64,000 nt of DNA from Aquipseudomonas alcaligenes MRY13-0052 (GTDB lineage: Bacteria; Pseudomonadota; Gammaproteobacteria; Pseudomonadales; Pseudomonadaceae): the NCBI GenBank assembly GCA_000474255.1, contig BATO01000003.1:62001-126000 (forward strand). Reading direction: 5' to 3'. Shown in pieces: positions 36,958 through 50,355 of the stretch. The notes below the pieces were generated by a model, which was not told the origin of the DNA, did no database searches, and saw only the letters and a program-made list of their open reading frames with translations. The number at the start of each line of letters is the position of its first letter. Positions within the stretch are counted from its first letter, which is position 1. Position numbers and translations under genes: made by a program.

Positions 36958-37962
36958 ATGAACCTGCGCGTACCCCAGATCCGCCACGACGACTGCGATG
37001 AGCTGGCCGCACTGTGCAAGGCCGGGGGCGACCCCCTGCGCCTGAACGTGCTGCGCGCCCTGGCCAACGACTCATTCGGGGTGCTGGAGCTGGCGCAGAT
37101 CTTCGCCACCGGTCAGTCCGGCATGAGCCATCACCTCAAGGTGCTGTCCCAAGCAGGGCTGGTGGCCACGCGCCGCGAAGGCAACGCAATCTTCTACCGC
37201 CGCGCCATCGCCCGGGGCGAGCGCTTCGGCGGCACCCTGCACGGGGCGCTGCTGGACGAGGTGGACAGCCTGCAGCTGCCACTGGACGTACTGGCGCGGA
37301 TCGCCGAGGTGCATGCCCAGCGCGAGGCGGTGAGCCGCGAGTTCTTCGCCCGCTCGGCGGAGAAATTCCAGGCCCAGCAGGACCTGATCGCCGGCCTGCC
37401 GCAGTACCGCGACAGCGTGCTGGCCCTGCTGGATGCACTGAACCTGCCGGCCAGCGCCTGCGCCCTGGAAGTGGGCCCGGGCGACGGGGGTTTCCTTCCC
37501 GACCTGGCCCGACGCTTTGCCCGCGTCACCGCGCTGGACAACAGCCCGGCGATGCTGGAACTGGCGCGCAGCCGTTGCGCCACCGAAGGATTGGGCAACG
37601 TCGAGCTCAAGCTCGCCGACGCCCTGGATGACGAACACGATGCCGCCGACTGCGTGGTGCTGAACATGGTCCTGCACCATTTCGCCGCCCCGGCCGAGGC
37701 CCTGAAGCAGCTGGCTCACCACCTCCTACCGGGGGGCAGCCTGCTGATCACCGAGTTGTGCAGCCACAACCAGAGCTGGGCCAGGGAGGCCTGCGGCGAT
37801 CTCTGGCTCGGCTTCGAACAGGACGACCTGGCCCAGTGGGCGGGCGCCGCGGGGCTGACGCCCGGCGAGAGCCTCTACATTGGTTTAAGAAACGGCTTTC
37901 AGATTCAGGTGCGGCACTTCGCCAAGCCGGCTTCGAGAAGCGACCTCACCCACCGGTATTAA
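36958..37962 (+). CDS. ArsR-family regulator fused to a SAM-dependent methyltransferase fold
   Basis: 334 aa. An N-terminal ArsR winged helix (about 12-85; RLNVLRALANDSFGVLELAQ, MSHHLKVLSQAGLVATRREG) is joined to a class I methyltransferase domain with the SAM motif ALEVGPGDGG (about 169-178) and VVLNMVLHHFAAPAEALKQL. It lies 12 bp before metK. ArsR-type regulators that sense SAH (SahR) control methionine-cycle genes in Proteobacteria; this position and architecture fit such a role, with the methyltransferase fold as ligand sensor. That assignment is inference. Confidence 0.85.
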   Translation: MNLRVPQIRHDDCDELAALCKAGGDPLRLNVLRALANDSFGVLELAQIFATGQSGMSHHLKVLSQAGLVATRREGNAIFYRRAIARGERFGGTLHGALLDEVDSLQLPLDVLARIAEVHAQREAVSREFFARSAEKFQAQQDLIAGLPQYRDSVLALLDALNLPASACALEVGPGDGGFLPDLARRFARVTALDNSPAMLELARSRCATEGLGNVELKLADALDDEHDAADCVVLNMVLHHFAAPAEALKQLAHHLLPGGSLLITELCSHNQSWAREACGDLWLGFEQDDLAQWAGAAGLTPGESLYIGLRNGFQIQVRHFAKPASRSDLTHRY

Positions 37963-37974
37963 AGGAACCGTTAG

Positions 37975-39165
37975 ATGAGCGAATACTCCCTCTTTACCTC
38001 CGAATCCGTCTCTGAAGGCCATCCGGACAAGATTGCCGACCAGATTTCCGATGCCGTCCTCGACGCCATCATCGAGCAGGACAAGCACGCCCGCGTGGCT
38101 GTGGAAACCCTGGTCAAGACCGGTGTCGCCATCGTCGCCGGTGAAGTCACCACCAGCGCCTGGGTCGACCTCGAGCAGATCGTCCGCGACGTCATCTGCG
38201 ACATCGGCTACACCAGCTCCGACGTCGGCTTCGACGGCGCCACCTGCGGCGTGATGAACATCATTGGCAAGCAGTCCCCGGACATCAACCAGGGCGTCGA
38301 CCGCGCCAAGCCGGAAGACCAGGGCGCCGGTGACCAGGGCCTGATGTTCGGCTACGCCAGCAACGAAACCGACGTGCTAATGCCGGCCCCGATCCGCTTC
38401 TCCCACGCCTTGGTCGAGCGCCAGGCCGAAGCCCGCAAGTCCGGCCTGCTGCCGTGGCTGCGTCCGGACGCCAAGTCCCAGGTCACTTGCCAGTACGCGA
38501 ACGGCAAAGTGGTCGGCATCGACGCCGTGGTGCTGTCCACCCAGCACAACCCGGAAGTCTCGCTGTCCGACCTGCGCGAAGCGGTGATGGAGCTGATCAT
38601 CAAGCACGCCCTGCCCGCCGAGCTGCTGCACAAGGACACCCAGTTCCACATCAACCCGACCGGCAACTTCGTGATCGGCGGCCCGGTGGGCGACTGCGGC
38701 CTGACCGGTCGCAAGATCATCGTCGACTCCTACGGCGGCATGGCCCGTCACGGTGGCGGCGCCTTCTCCGGCAAGGACCCGTCCAAGGTCGACCGCTCCG
38801 CTGCCTACGCCGGCCGCTACGTCGCCAAGAACATCGTTGCGGCCGGCCTGGCCGAGCGCTGCGAGATCCAGGTCTCCTACGCCATCGGCGTGGCACTGCC
38901 CACCTCCATCTCGATCAACACCTTCGGCACCCACAAGATCGCCGAAGAGAAGATCATCCAGCTGGTGCGCGAAGTGTTCGACCTGCGTCCCTACGCCATC
39001 ACCAAGATGCTCGACCTGCTGCACCCGATGTACCGCGACACCGCGGCCTACGGCCACTTCGGCCGTACCCCGGAGCAGAAGACCGTCGGCAACGACAGCT
39101 TCAGCACCTTCACCTGGGAGAAGACCGACAAGGTCGATGCCCTGCGTGCCGCCGCTGGCCTGTAA
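37975..39165 (+). CDS. metK: S-adenosylmethionine synthetase
   Basis: Makes SAM from methionine and ATP. 396 aa, full length. N-terminal [20 protein letters not shown] contains the ATP-binding His/Asp; [15 protein letters not shown] and the Gly-rich [19 protein letters not shown] (phosphate loop) are intact. It is second in an operon with the ArsR-methyltransferase regulator 12 bp upstream, which probably couples SAM synthesis to the SAM/SAH state. A strong terminator follows. Confidence 0.98.
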   Translation: MSEYSLFTSESVSEGHPDKIADQISDAVLDAIIEQDKHARVAVETLVKTGVAIVAGEVTTSAWVDLEQIVRDVICDIGYTSSDVGFDGATCGVMNIIGKQSPDINQGVDRAKPEDQGAGDQGLMFGYASNETDVLMPAPIRFSHALVERQAEARKSGLLPWLRPDAKSQVTCQYANGKVVGIDAVVLSTQHNPEVSLSDLREAVMELIIKHALPAELLHKDTQFHINPTGNFVIGGPVGDCGLTGRKIIVDSYGGMARHGGGAFSGKDPSKVDRSAAYAGRYVAKNIVAAGLAERCEIQVSYAIGVALPTSISINTFGTHKIAEEKIIQLVREVFDLRPYAITKMLDLLHPMYRDTAAYGHFGRTPEQKTVGNDSFSTFTWEKTDKVDALRAAAGL

Positions 39166-39179
39166 GGCTTCGCGACATG

Positions 39180-39208
39180 AAAAAGCCCCGCATTTGCGGG
39201 GCTTTTTC
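39180..39208. terminator. Bidirectional terminator after metK
   Basis: AAAAAGCCCCGC (39180-39191), ATTT loop, GCGGGGCTTTTT (39196-39207). It serves metK and the convergent small membrane protein gene. Confidence 0.92.
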
Positions 39209-39233
39209 TTTGCTGTACCGGCACTGGCGAAAA

Positions 39234-39452
39234 TCAGGAAATCTTCAGGCCGCCCCCGAGGTACATGAGACCCAGGCCGGCTGCCAGGACCAGCAGCGGA
39301 GAACGCTGCACCGGCTCGTTGGCCGCGAAGATGACCTGCGAGATCGGCGGGAAGATGAAGTTGAAGACTGCGCACAGCATGGAAACCTGGATGCCGCGCG
39401 CCACTGACCAGATCCAACCCGCCAACGCGATGAAAAAGCCTACCGTAGCCAT
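39234..39452 (-). CDS. Small membrane protein of unknown function
   Basis: 72 aa with two hydrophobic segments (TVGFFIALAGWIWSVARG and LLVLAAGLGLMYLGGGL) joined by a loop FPPISQVIFAANEP. GGGAG lies 6 nt before the ATG. No domain recognised. The strong ribosome site and the shared terminator support a real gene. Confidence 0.65.
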   Translation of the reverse strand: MATVGFFIALAGWIWSVARGIQVSMLCAVFNFIFPPISQVIFAANEPVQRSPLLVLAAGLGLMYLGGGLKIS

Positions 39453-39507
39453 TTGCCACTCCCTGTGAGAAAGAGCGGCGATCCTACCAGCGCGCGCCCT
39501 GTCTGCG

Positions 39508-39534
39508 TAGCCCGGACTTCAATCCAGGGTTTCA
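39508..39534. repeat. Degenerate TAGCCCGG-type hairpin
   Basis: The text GTAGCCCGGACTTCAATCCA is a degenerate copy of the TAGCCCGGGCTTCAGCCCGGG hairpin at 54054-54077. Confidence 0.4.
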
Positions 39535-39691
39535 CTCACCTTCGACCCCATCTGCACCCAGAGCCGTGAAGCAATGCAGCTTTCATTTCGCTGCCCTGTT
39601 GCTAGAATCCGCGCCCTCTCGCCCCTCCCTCACGGATGACTCAAGCGCCCGGGGCGAGCAAGCATTGGCGCTGGAGCCCAAGGAGATACCC

Positions 39692-42392
<2,701 letters not shown>

Positions 42393-42566
42393 GGCGAATC
42401 ACGGGGTACTACGGCGGGCGGGGCGCACAGTATCGGTAGATGCCTGGCAAATACCAAGGGTGGCGACAGTTTGTCGCAGATCATTGCAAGGCTGATAAGC
42501 CGGGCGCGAGCGCCCATCCGCAGCCACAATGACAACCAACCGAAACCACCCGAGCGAGGCGATTCC

Positions 42567-42953
42567 ATGCACCTGCCCACCCTGCTTCTAGCCACTGCCG
42601 GCCTCGCGCTGGCAGGCACCGCCGCTGCCGCCGACGCACCACTCACCGGTTGCGCGGCCAAGCGCCAGGCCATCGAATCACGCATCGAACAGGCGCGCGC
42701 CCACGGCAACGATGCACAGGTCGCCGGCCTGCAGAAAGCCCTGGCCGAAGTGAAAGCCCACTGCACCGACGCCGGCCTGCGCCAGCAGCGCGAGGACGAC
42801 ATCGCCAAGCGCCGCGCCGAGGTGCAGGAGCGCGAAGCCGACCTGCGCGAAGCCCAGGCCAAGGGCGATGCCGGGAAGATCGCCAAGCGCGAGGCCAAGC
42901 TGGCCGAAGCCCGCCGGGAACTCAGCGCCGCCGAGGCGGAACTGCAGCGCTGA
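42567..42953 (+). CDS. DUF1090 periplasmic protein (YqjC-like)
   Basis: 128 aa. Signal peptide (HLPTLLLATAGLALAGTAAA), a mature start with the DUF1090 pattern LTGCAAKRQAIESRIEQARA and Cys in KAHCTDAGL, then a long charged coiled coil (RRAEVQEREADLREAQAKGD). Function unknown. The ATG at 42567 was chosen for the signal peptide. Confidence 0.85.
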   Translation: MHLPTLLLATAGLALAGTAAAADAPLTGCAAKRQAIESRIEQARAHGNDAQVAGLQKALAEVKAHCTDAGLRQQREDDIAKRRAEVQEREADLREAQAKGDAGKIAKREAKLAEARRELSAAEAELQR

Positions 42954-42967
42954 CCCCGGCGTCCGCC

Positions 42968-43354
42968 TCAGGCGGAGACGAAGAAGAAGCTGGCGATCAG
43001 CCCCATGCCGGCGAACCAGACCAGCGAGCGCAGCGCCGCCCAGTCGGCCAGGTAGCAGACGAAATAAGCGATGCGACTGGCGACAAAGGCCATGGCCAGG
43101 GTGTCCAGGGTGCCTTGCTCGGCGCCGCCGGCGAGGTGGCCGATGACCACGGCGATGCCGAATGCCGGGGTGACTTCGAAGGCATTCAGCTGGGCGTTGT
43201 TGGCGCGCTTGCGCCAGCCCTCCAGGCCCGCGAGGAAGGTGCGCGGGTCATGGTTCTGCCGGGGGCCGAAATCCCTTCCGGTGAACTTCGCCGCGGCAGT
43301 GGACAGGTAGGGCAGAAACAGCGCGACCAGCACGCACCAGTAGGCTAGGGTCAT
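42968..43354 (-). CDS. MAPEG-family membrane protein
   Basis: 128 aa with four hydrophobic segments. The MAPEG pattern is visible (HDPRTFLAGLEGWRKRANNA, then NAFEVTPAFGIAVVIGHLAG). In bacteria these are small uncharacterised relatives of microsomal glutathione transferases. The ATG at 43354 begins just before the first segment. Confidence 0.85.
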   Translation of the reverse strand: MTLAYWCVLVALFLPYLSTAAAKFTGRDFGPRQNHDPRTFLAGLEGWRKRANNAQLNAFEVTPAFGIAVVIGHLAGGAEQGTLDTLAMAFVASRIAYFVCYLADWAALRSLVWFAGMGLIASFFFVSA

Positions 43355-43519
43355 TGAAGGCTCCAAGGGGACAGGGAAAGCCCCGAGGCTGCGCCAGGTA
43401 CCGTTCGTCGTCCATGGCCGATAAAAACGTGCCGATCGGCACATCGGCCAATGGCCACGACTGTCCGTCGACGAGGTCGCCTGTTCTAATCACCCCTTTT
43501 TCAAGGACGAGAAAAGCCC

Positions 43520-44122
43520 ATGCCCCGCCTTGCCATCCTCCTGCTCACCGCCCTGCTGCTCAGCGGCTGCGGCTATAACGCCATGCAAAGTGCCGACGAA
43601 CAGGTCAAGGCCGACTGGTCCGAGGTGGTCAACCAGTACCAGCGCCGCGCCGACCTGATCCCCAACCTGGTCAGCACGGTGAAGGGCTACGCCGCCCACG
43701 AGCAGGCCGTGCTCACCCAGGTGACCGAGGCCCGCGCCCAGGTCGGCAGCGTTCGGCTCGACGCCGGCCAGCTCACGGACGAGCAGGCGGTGAAGAACTT
43801 CCAGAACGCCCAGGGCCAGCTCAGTTCCGCGCTGTCGCGCCTGCTGGCGGTCAGCGAGAACTACCCGCAGCTGAAGGCGGACAGCCTGTTCCAGGACCTG
43901 CTGGCGCAGCTCGAAGGCACCGAGAACCGCATCACCGTGGCGCGCTCGCGCTACGTCAAGGCCGTGCAGGCCTATAACGTGCTGGTCCGCCAGTTCCCCG
44001 GCAACCTCACCGCCATGGCCTTCGGTTACCAGCCTAAGGCCAATTTCAGCGTCGCCAACGAGGCCGAGGTGTCGGTGGCACCCAAGGTGGACTTCAACAC
44101 CGCTCCGCACCGGGAGGGCTGA
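43520..44122 (+). CDS. lemA: LemA-family lipoprotein
   Basis: 200 aa. Lipobox LLSGC (Cys17), then the LemA helical domain: VKADWSEVVNQYQRRADLIP, NLVSTVKGYAAHE and the C-terminal RQFPGNLTAMAFGYQPKANF. LemA proteins commonly pair with TPM-domain proteins, as here (2 bp gap to the next gene). The name is a family label; this is not the GacS sensor once called LemA. Precise role unknown, probably envelope-associated. Confidence 0.9.
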   Translation: MPRLAILLLTALLLSGCGYNAMQSADEQVKADWSEVVNQYQRRADLIPNLVSTVKGYAAHEQAVLTQVTEARAQVGSVRLDAGQLTDEQAVKNFQNAQGQLSSALSRLLAVSENYPQLKADSLFQDLLAQLEGTENRITVARSRYVKAVQAYNVLVRQFPGNLTAMAFGYQPKANFSVANEAEVSVAPKVDFNTAPHREG

Positions 44123-44124
44123 AC

Positions 44125-45036
44125 ATGCGCGCCCGCCTGGTCGCCCTGCTGCTGTCGTTGGCCTGCCTCTGCACCAACGCCGACCAACCGGTACCCGCCC
44201 TCAAGCAGCGGGTCACCGACCTCACCGCCACCCTGGACGCCAGCCAGAGCGCAGCCCTCGACGCACAGCTCGCGGCCCTGGAGGCGGAGAAAGGTGCACA
44301 GGTCGCCGTGCTGATCGTCACCAGCACCGGCGCGGACAGCATCGAGGCCTATGCCACGCGCGCGTTCGAGCAATGGAAGCTGGGGCGCAAGGGCGTGGAC
44401 GACGGCATCCTGCTGCTGGTGGCCAAGGACGACCGCGCGTTGCGCATCGAGGTGGGCTACGGCCTGGAAGGCGCGGTGACCGATGTACAGGCCGCGCGGA
44501 TCATCCGCGAGCGCATCACCCCGGCCTTCCGCGAGGGCGATTTCTTCGGCGGCATCCAGGCCGGCACCGATGCCCTCTCCGGCCTGGTGCGTGGCGAACC
44601 GCTGCCGGAGCCCAGTGCACGGGAGCCCCAGCCGGACACCATCAACCTGTTCAGCCTGTGCCTGTTCTTCGCTCAGTTCTTCATCGTGCCGGCACTGGTG
44701 AAACGCATCCCCAGAGCCTGGGCACGTCAACACAGTGGCCGTCGCTACTTTTCCTGCATCGGCCTGGTGACCGTCGCCACCTTGATCTACTGCCTGACAA
44801 CCGGCACGGCGCTCGACCTGCTGCTGTTCTTCACCCTCACGGCGGGCTTCATCAGCCTGTTCGTGTTCATTTTCATCCTCGCGCCGCTGTCCACCTGGAA
44901 GGTCAGCAGCGGCTCGAGCAGCTCGTCCAGCTACTCGTCGAGCAGCGACTCGAGCAGCTCGTCCAGCAGCTCCGGCGGAGGCTTCAGCGGGGGCGGCGGT
45001 TCCAGCGGCGGCGGCGGAGCTTCCGGGCGCTGGTAG
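44125..45036 (+). CDS. TPM-domain membrane protein with Ser/Gly-rich tail
   Basis: 303 aa. Signal peptide (about 1-20), periplasmic TPM domain (about 25-155; VAVLIVTSTGADSIEAYATR, VDDGILLLVAKDDRALRIEV, GYGLEGAVTD), two membrane regions (about 172-192 and 208-255), and a tail from about 262 that is almost only Ser then Gly (for example SSSSYSSSSDSSSS and FSGGGGSSGGGG). Such FSGGGGSSGGGG tails are common in YgcG-type partners of LemA. It forms an operon with lemA. Confidence 0.9.
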   Translation: MRARLVALLLSLACLCTNADQPVPALKQRVTDLTATLDASQSAALDAQLAALEAEKGAQVAVLIVTSTGADSIEAYATRAFEQWKLGRKGVDDGILLLVAKDDRALRIEVGYGLEGAVTDVQAARIIRERITPAFREGDFFGGIQAGTDALSGLVRGEPLPEPSAREPQPDTINLFSLCLFFAQFFIVPALVKRIPRAWARQHSGRRYFSCIGLVTVATLIYCLTTGTALDLLLFFTLTAGFISLFVFIFILAPLSTWKVSSGSSSSSSYSSSSDSSSSSSSSGGGFSGGGGSSGGGGASGRW

Positions 45037-45039
45037 CCA

Positions 45040-45429
45040 TCAATCCTTGAACTGATCGCGGATGTAGCTGATCTCGGTCTTGCCGTGGGGGGCGGGCTTG
45101 CCGTCCTCGCCGAGGTTGACGAAGACCATGCGGTCGATGGTGAGGATGCTCTTGCGGGTGATCTTGTTGCGCACTTCGCAGCGCATGGTCAGGGAGGTGC
45201 GGCCGAATTCGGTGGCGGTGATGCCCAGTTCGATGATGTCGCTCTGGCGCGCCGAGCTGACGAAGTTGATCTCCGACATCAGCTTGGTCACCACGCGCTG
45301 ACTGCCGAGCTGGATGATGGCGTAGATCGCCGCCTCCTCGTCGATCCACTTCAGCAGGCTGCCGCCGAAGAGGGTGCCGTTGGGGTTCAGGTCCTCGGGC
45401 TTGACCCATTTGCGCGTATGGAAATTCAT
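45040..45429 (-). CDS. Acyl-CoA thioesterase (hotdog fold, YciA-like)
   Basis: 129 aa single hotdog domain. The catalytic region NPNGTLFGGSLLKWIDEEAA has the expected Asp; VVTKLMSEINFVSSARQSDI follows. The ATG at 45429 has GGAGA 8 nt upstream. It hydrolyses acyl-CoA esters; chain-length preference cannot be predicted. It ends 4 bp from the convergent TPM-domain gene. Confidence 0.88.
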   Translation of the reverse strand: MNFHTRKWVKPEDLNPNGTLFGGSLLKWIDEEAAIYAIIQLGSQRVVTKLMSEINFVSSARQSDIIELGITATEFGRTSLTMRCEVRNKITRKSILTIDRMVFVNLGEDGKPAPHGKTEISYIRDQFKD

Positions 45430-45541
45430 CTGTCGTTCTCCTCGCTTCGTTGACGCGGCGGATGATGGCAGAGCCCCGTTGCGCTGTCCCGGCAGCGGAA
45501 TCAATCGCGTCGATAGAGTGCTCGCCGCGCGACGGAAAGCC

Positions 45542-45570
45542 TTGGGCAGATCGCCTCACACGGCTATAAT
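45542..45570 (+). promoter_or_regulatory. Promoter of ahcY
   Basis: TTGGGC (45542-45547), a 17-nt spacer, and a consensus TATAAT (45565-45570). It lies about 40 bp upstream of the SAH riboswitch. Confidence 0.8.
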
Positions 45571-45582
45571 CCCCCGGTTTAA

Positions 45583-47133
<1,551 letters not shown>

Positions 47134-47140
47134 CCAATCA

Positions 47141-47214
47141 AGCCAGAAGCTGGAAGCCGGAAGCTGGAAGCGCACATGCTCCACTTCCGGCTTCAGGCTT
47201 ACGGCTTCAAGCTT
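47141..47214. repeat. AAGC-type hairpin repeat between ahcY and metF
   Basis: AGAAGCTGGAAGCCGGAAGC (47145-47164) on the left and GCTTCCGG-like inverted copies (47184-47213: ACTTCCGGCTTCAGGCTTAC, then GGCTTCAAGC) on the right, with GCGCACATGCTC in the loop. Same family as at 32567, 58598 and 59386. It separates riboswitch-controlled ahcY from metF. Confidence 0.75.
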
Positions 47215-47224
47215 GGAATTCTCC

Positions 47225-48070
47225 ATGTCTCAAGAACGCCGCTACAGCTTCGAGTTCTTCCCCACCAAGACCGAAGCCGGGCATGAAAAACTGCTGAACA
47301 ACGCGCGTCAGCTGGCTGCCTACAAGCCGGACTTCTTCTCCTGCACCTACGGTGCCGGCGGCTCGACCCGTGACCGTACCCTCAACACCGTGCTGCAGCT
47401 CGATGGCGACGTGAAGGTGCCGACCGCGCCGCACCTCTCCTGCGTCGGCGACAGCAAGGCCGACCTGCGCAGCCTGCTCGAGCAGTACCAGGCCGCCGGC
47501 ATCAAGCGCATCGTCGCGCTGCGTGGCGACCTGCCGTCGGGCATGGGCATGGCCAGCGGCGAACTGCGCCACGCCAACGAGCTGGTGGAGTTCATCCGCG
47601 CCGAGACCGGCGACCACTTCCACATCGAAATCGCCGCCTACCCGGAAATCCATCCGCAGGCGCGCAACTTCGAGGACGACCTGGCCAACTTCGCCCGCAA
47701 GGCCAAGGCCGGTGCCAACAGCGCCATCACCCAGTACTTCTTCAGCGCCGACTGCTACTTCTACTTCGTCGACCGCGTACGCAAGCTGGGCGTTGACCTG
47801 CCGATCGTCCCGGGCATCATGCCGATCACCAACTACAGCAAGCTGGCACGCTTCTCCGACGCCTGCGGCGCCGAGATCCCGCGCTGGATCCGCAAGCAGT
47901 TGGAAGCCTACGGCGACGACCTGGAAAGCATCCAGGCCTTCGGCGAGCAGGTGGTGACCGAGATGTGCGAACGCCTGCTACAGGGCGGCGCCCCGGGTCT
48001 GCACTTCTACACCCTGAACCAGGCCGAACCCAGCCTGGCCATCTGGAACAACCTCAAACTGCCACGTTGA
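47225..48070 (+). CDS. metF: 5,10-methylenetetrahydrofolate reductase
   Basis: FAD-dependent reduction of methylene-THF to methyl-THF, the methyl donor for methionine. 281 aa TIM barrel. RYSFEFFPTKTEAGHEKLL at the start has the catalytic Glu; CTYGAGGSTRD and ALRGDLPSGMGMASGELRHA are family motifs. The ATG at 47225 is preferred over an upstream TTG. Adjacency to ahcY is standard in Pseudomonas and links SAH recycling to remethylation. Confidence 0.96.
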   Translation: MSQERRYSFEFFPTKTEAGHEKLLNNARQLAAYKPDFFSCTYGAGGSTRDRTLNTVLQLDGDVKVPTAPHLSCVGDSKADLRSLLEQYQAAGIKRIVALRGDLPSGMGMASGELRHANELVEFIRAETGDHFHIEIAAYPEIHPQARNFEDDLANFARKAKAGANSAITQYFFSADCYFYFVDRVRKLGVDLPIVPGIMPITNYSKLARFSDACGAEIPRWIRKQLEAYGDDLESIQAFGEQVVTEMCERLLQGGAPGLHFYTLNQAEPSLAIWNNLKLPR

Positions 48071-48076
48071 GGCGAA

Positions 48077-48106
48077 GGGCCGGCGGTAGGATGCGCCGGC
48101 CCCTTC
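48077..48106 (+). terminator. Possible terminator after metF
   Basis: Perfect 9-bp stem GGGCCGGCG (48077-48085), 8-nt loop, CGCCGGCCC (48094-48102), then CTTCAC. Weak T-run, so efficiency is uncertain. Confidence 0.5.
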
Positions 48107-48122
48107 ACTCAAGGAAGAGACC

Positions 48123-50348
48123 ATGACGATCACGCCACGCCTCGCTCCGCTCGCCCTGCTCATCGGCTTCGCCAGCCCCAGCGCCTTCGCCAGCTTCGAC
48201 TTCGTCTGCAGCCCCACTTGGGCCATCGCCGGCGACCGCCTGCTGGGTTGCAGCAACCTGCCCTTCCTCAGCCCCGGCAACGACAGCCGCGCCAACCTGC
48301 AGCTGCTGCTGGCCGATGCCGGCCGCCTGCGCCTGCCGGAGACGCTGAAGTCCACCAGCGGCTACGAGGACGGCTACGCCCAGGTGCCCTTCACCCTGGA
48401 GATGCTCGACCCGGCCAATGCCGAGGCAGCCGCCAGCGAGAGCAGCGGCGAAGGCGAAGAGAGCAATGCCGAGAACACCGAGGCCGAGCAGAAGGACCCG
48501 CGCAAGGAGAACCTCACCCTGGCTCTCGAGCAGGTAGGCGTGCAACTGGAAGAGAACGGCCTGGCCGAACACTACTTCGCCGAAGGTGAGGGCAACCGCT
48601 GCCGCACCAACGACCTCGACAGCACCCAGGCCTTCGTCGACCAGTTGGCCGGCACCGAGGCGCTCTCAGCCGCCGAGCGCAAGGCCCTGGCCGATGCCCG
48701 GGTCAACCTGATGACCATCTGTGGTGAAGGCGACCCGCAACCCGAGGACGTGCTGCCCGCCGCTGGCGCCCTCACCTCCCCGGTCGCCCAGGCCTTCGGC
48801 TCCTACCTGACCGGTGCCGACGCCTTCTACCGCGGCGACTTCGCCGGTGCCGGCCAGCAGTTCGCCGGCCTCGCCTCCAGCGACCAGCCCTGGCTCAAGG
48901 AAACCGCCCTGTACATGCAGGCGCGCGTCGCGCTGAACCAGGCCCAGCAGGACGCCTTCGACGAGTACGGCATTCCCGACCTGGCGAAGATCGACCGCAA
49001 CGCCATGACCAGCGCCGAGTCGGGCCTCAAGGCCTACCTGCAGGCGTACCCGGAAGGGCTTTACCGCGCCTCCGCCCGTGGCCTGCTGCGCAAGGTCTAC
49101 TGGCTGCTGGACGACCCGCGCAAGTTCGCCGCCGAGTACGCCTGGCAGTTCGCCCAGGACGAGGACAGCGACCAGCGCAACATGAGCGGCCGCGCACTGA
49201 TCGAGGAGCTCGACGTCAAGCTGCTACCGGCGCTCAAGCCCGACGATGTCCAGGACCCGACCCTGCTCGCGGTGATGGACCTGATACGCCTGCGCAAGCC
49301 CGGCAGCGACCTCAGCCCGACCATCACCCTGGAACAGCTGCAGGCACAGAAACAGCGCTTCGCCAGCCAACCCGGCCTGCACGATTACCTCGTCGCCTCC
49401 TGGCACTTCTACCGCGGTGGCGATGCCGCCAAGGCCCTGGCCGCCCTGCCGGCCGCGGACAACCAGGCGCCCATGGGCCTGCTGGTGTTCAGCCAGGAAA
49501 CCCTGCGCGGCCTGGCGCTGGAAGCCACCGGCAAGCCCGATGCGGCACGCGAGCTCTGGCAGCAACTGCTGGCCCGCCAGCCTTCCGCGCTGCAACGCGG
49601 CCAGCTGGAACTGGCCCTGGCCCTGAACCTCTCGCGCAACGGCAAGGTGGCCGAGATCTTCGCCGCCGACTCGCCAATCCGCACCGCGCCCATCCGCGAG
49701 ATCGTCCTGCGCAACCTCGCCTCCGCCGACCTGCTGCGCCAGCAGGCCAAGGACAGCGCCGCCCCCGCCGCCGAACGTGACAACGCCCTGTTCACCCTGC
49801 TCTACAAGGAGCTGCTGTTCAGCGACTACGCCCACTTCCGGCAGGACCTGGCCCTGCTGCCGAACCCGGCGCCCAAGGTGGAAGAAGGCGATACCTGGGC
49901 AGTGGGACGCTTCGCCTGGGCCGGCCAGTCCGCTCCCGGCGAGTACGCCTGCCCGCCGCTGGCCAAGGTGGCCGAACGGCTGGAGGAAAACGACGGTGAT
50001 GGCCTGGCCCTGAACTGCCTGGGCGACTTCGTCCGCACCAACGGCCTGGACGGTTTCAGCCTCAACAGCCAGCCACCGGCAGACGAACTGGGCGGCTCGA
50101 CCACCGACTTCCCCGGCCAGCCCTGGTCGCGCCTGGTCGGCTACCAGCGGACCATCGACGACCCTCACGCCAGCGCCGACGAGATGGCCTACGCACTGTT
50201 CCGCGCGGTGAACTGCTTCGCTCCCGCCGGCTACAACACCTGCGACGGCCAGGACATCGACAAGGCCCAGCGCAAGCAGTGGTTCCAGGACCTGAAAAAG
50301 GACTACCCGGGCAACCCCTGGGCGCAGAAGCTCAAGTACTACTGGTAA
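48123..50348 (+). CDS. Large secreted protein of unknown function, TPR-like
   Basis: 741 aa. Signal peptide (about 1-23, ending SAFA) and Cys-containing mature start SFDFVCSPTWAIAGDRLLGC. An acidic low-complexity linker lies near 110-122 (EGEESNAENTEAEQKDPRKE). The rest is helical and TPR-like: YLTGADAFYRGDFAGAGQQF, SWHFYRGGDAAKALAALPAA and TLRGLALEATGKPDAAREL. I do not recognise a named family. It is cotranscribed with a DUF3142 gene 7 bp downstream. A role in the periplasm or outer membrane is likely from the signal peptide; anything more is unknown. Confidence 0.8.
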   Translation: MTITPRLAPLALLIGFASPSAFASFDFVCSPTWAIAGDRLLGCSNLPFLSPGNDSRANLQLLLADAGRLRLPETLKSTSGYEDGYAQVPFTLEMLDPANAEAAASESSGEGEESNAENTEAEQKDPRKENLTLALEQVGVQLEENGLAEHYFAEGEGNRCRTNDLDSTQAFVDQLAGTEALSAAERKALADARVNLMTICGEGDPQPEDVLPAAGALTSPVAQAFGSYLTGADAFYRGDFAGAGQQFAGLASSDQPWLKETALYMQARVALNQAQQDAFDEYGIPDLAKIDRNAMTSAESGLKAYLQAYPEGLYRASARGLLRKVYWLLDDPRKFAAEYAWQFAQDEDSDQRNMSGRALIEELDVKLLPALKPDDVQDPTLLAVMDLIRLRKPGSDLSPTITLEQLQAQKQRFASQPGLHDYLVASWHFYRGGDAAKALAALPAADNQAPMGLLVFSQETLRGLALEATGKPDAARELWQQLLARQPSALQRGQLELALALNLSRNGKVAEIFAADSPIRTAPIREIVLRNLASADLLRQQAKDSAAPAAERDNALFTLLYKELLFSDYAHFRQDLALLPNPAPKVEEGDTWAVGRFAWAGQSAPGEYACPPLAKVAERLEENDGDGLALNCLGDFVRTNGLDGFSLNSQPPADELGGSTTDFPGQPWSRLVGYQRTIDDPHASADEMAYALFRAVNCFAPAGYNTCDGQDIDKAQRKQWFQDLKKDYPGNPWAQKLKYYW

Positions 50349-50355
50349 GCGACGC

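Noticed and set aside
37963-37974. A SAM riboswitch before metK
   Set aside because: Only 12 bp separate metK from the upstream gene and no SAM riboswitch motif is visible upstream of the operon.
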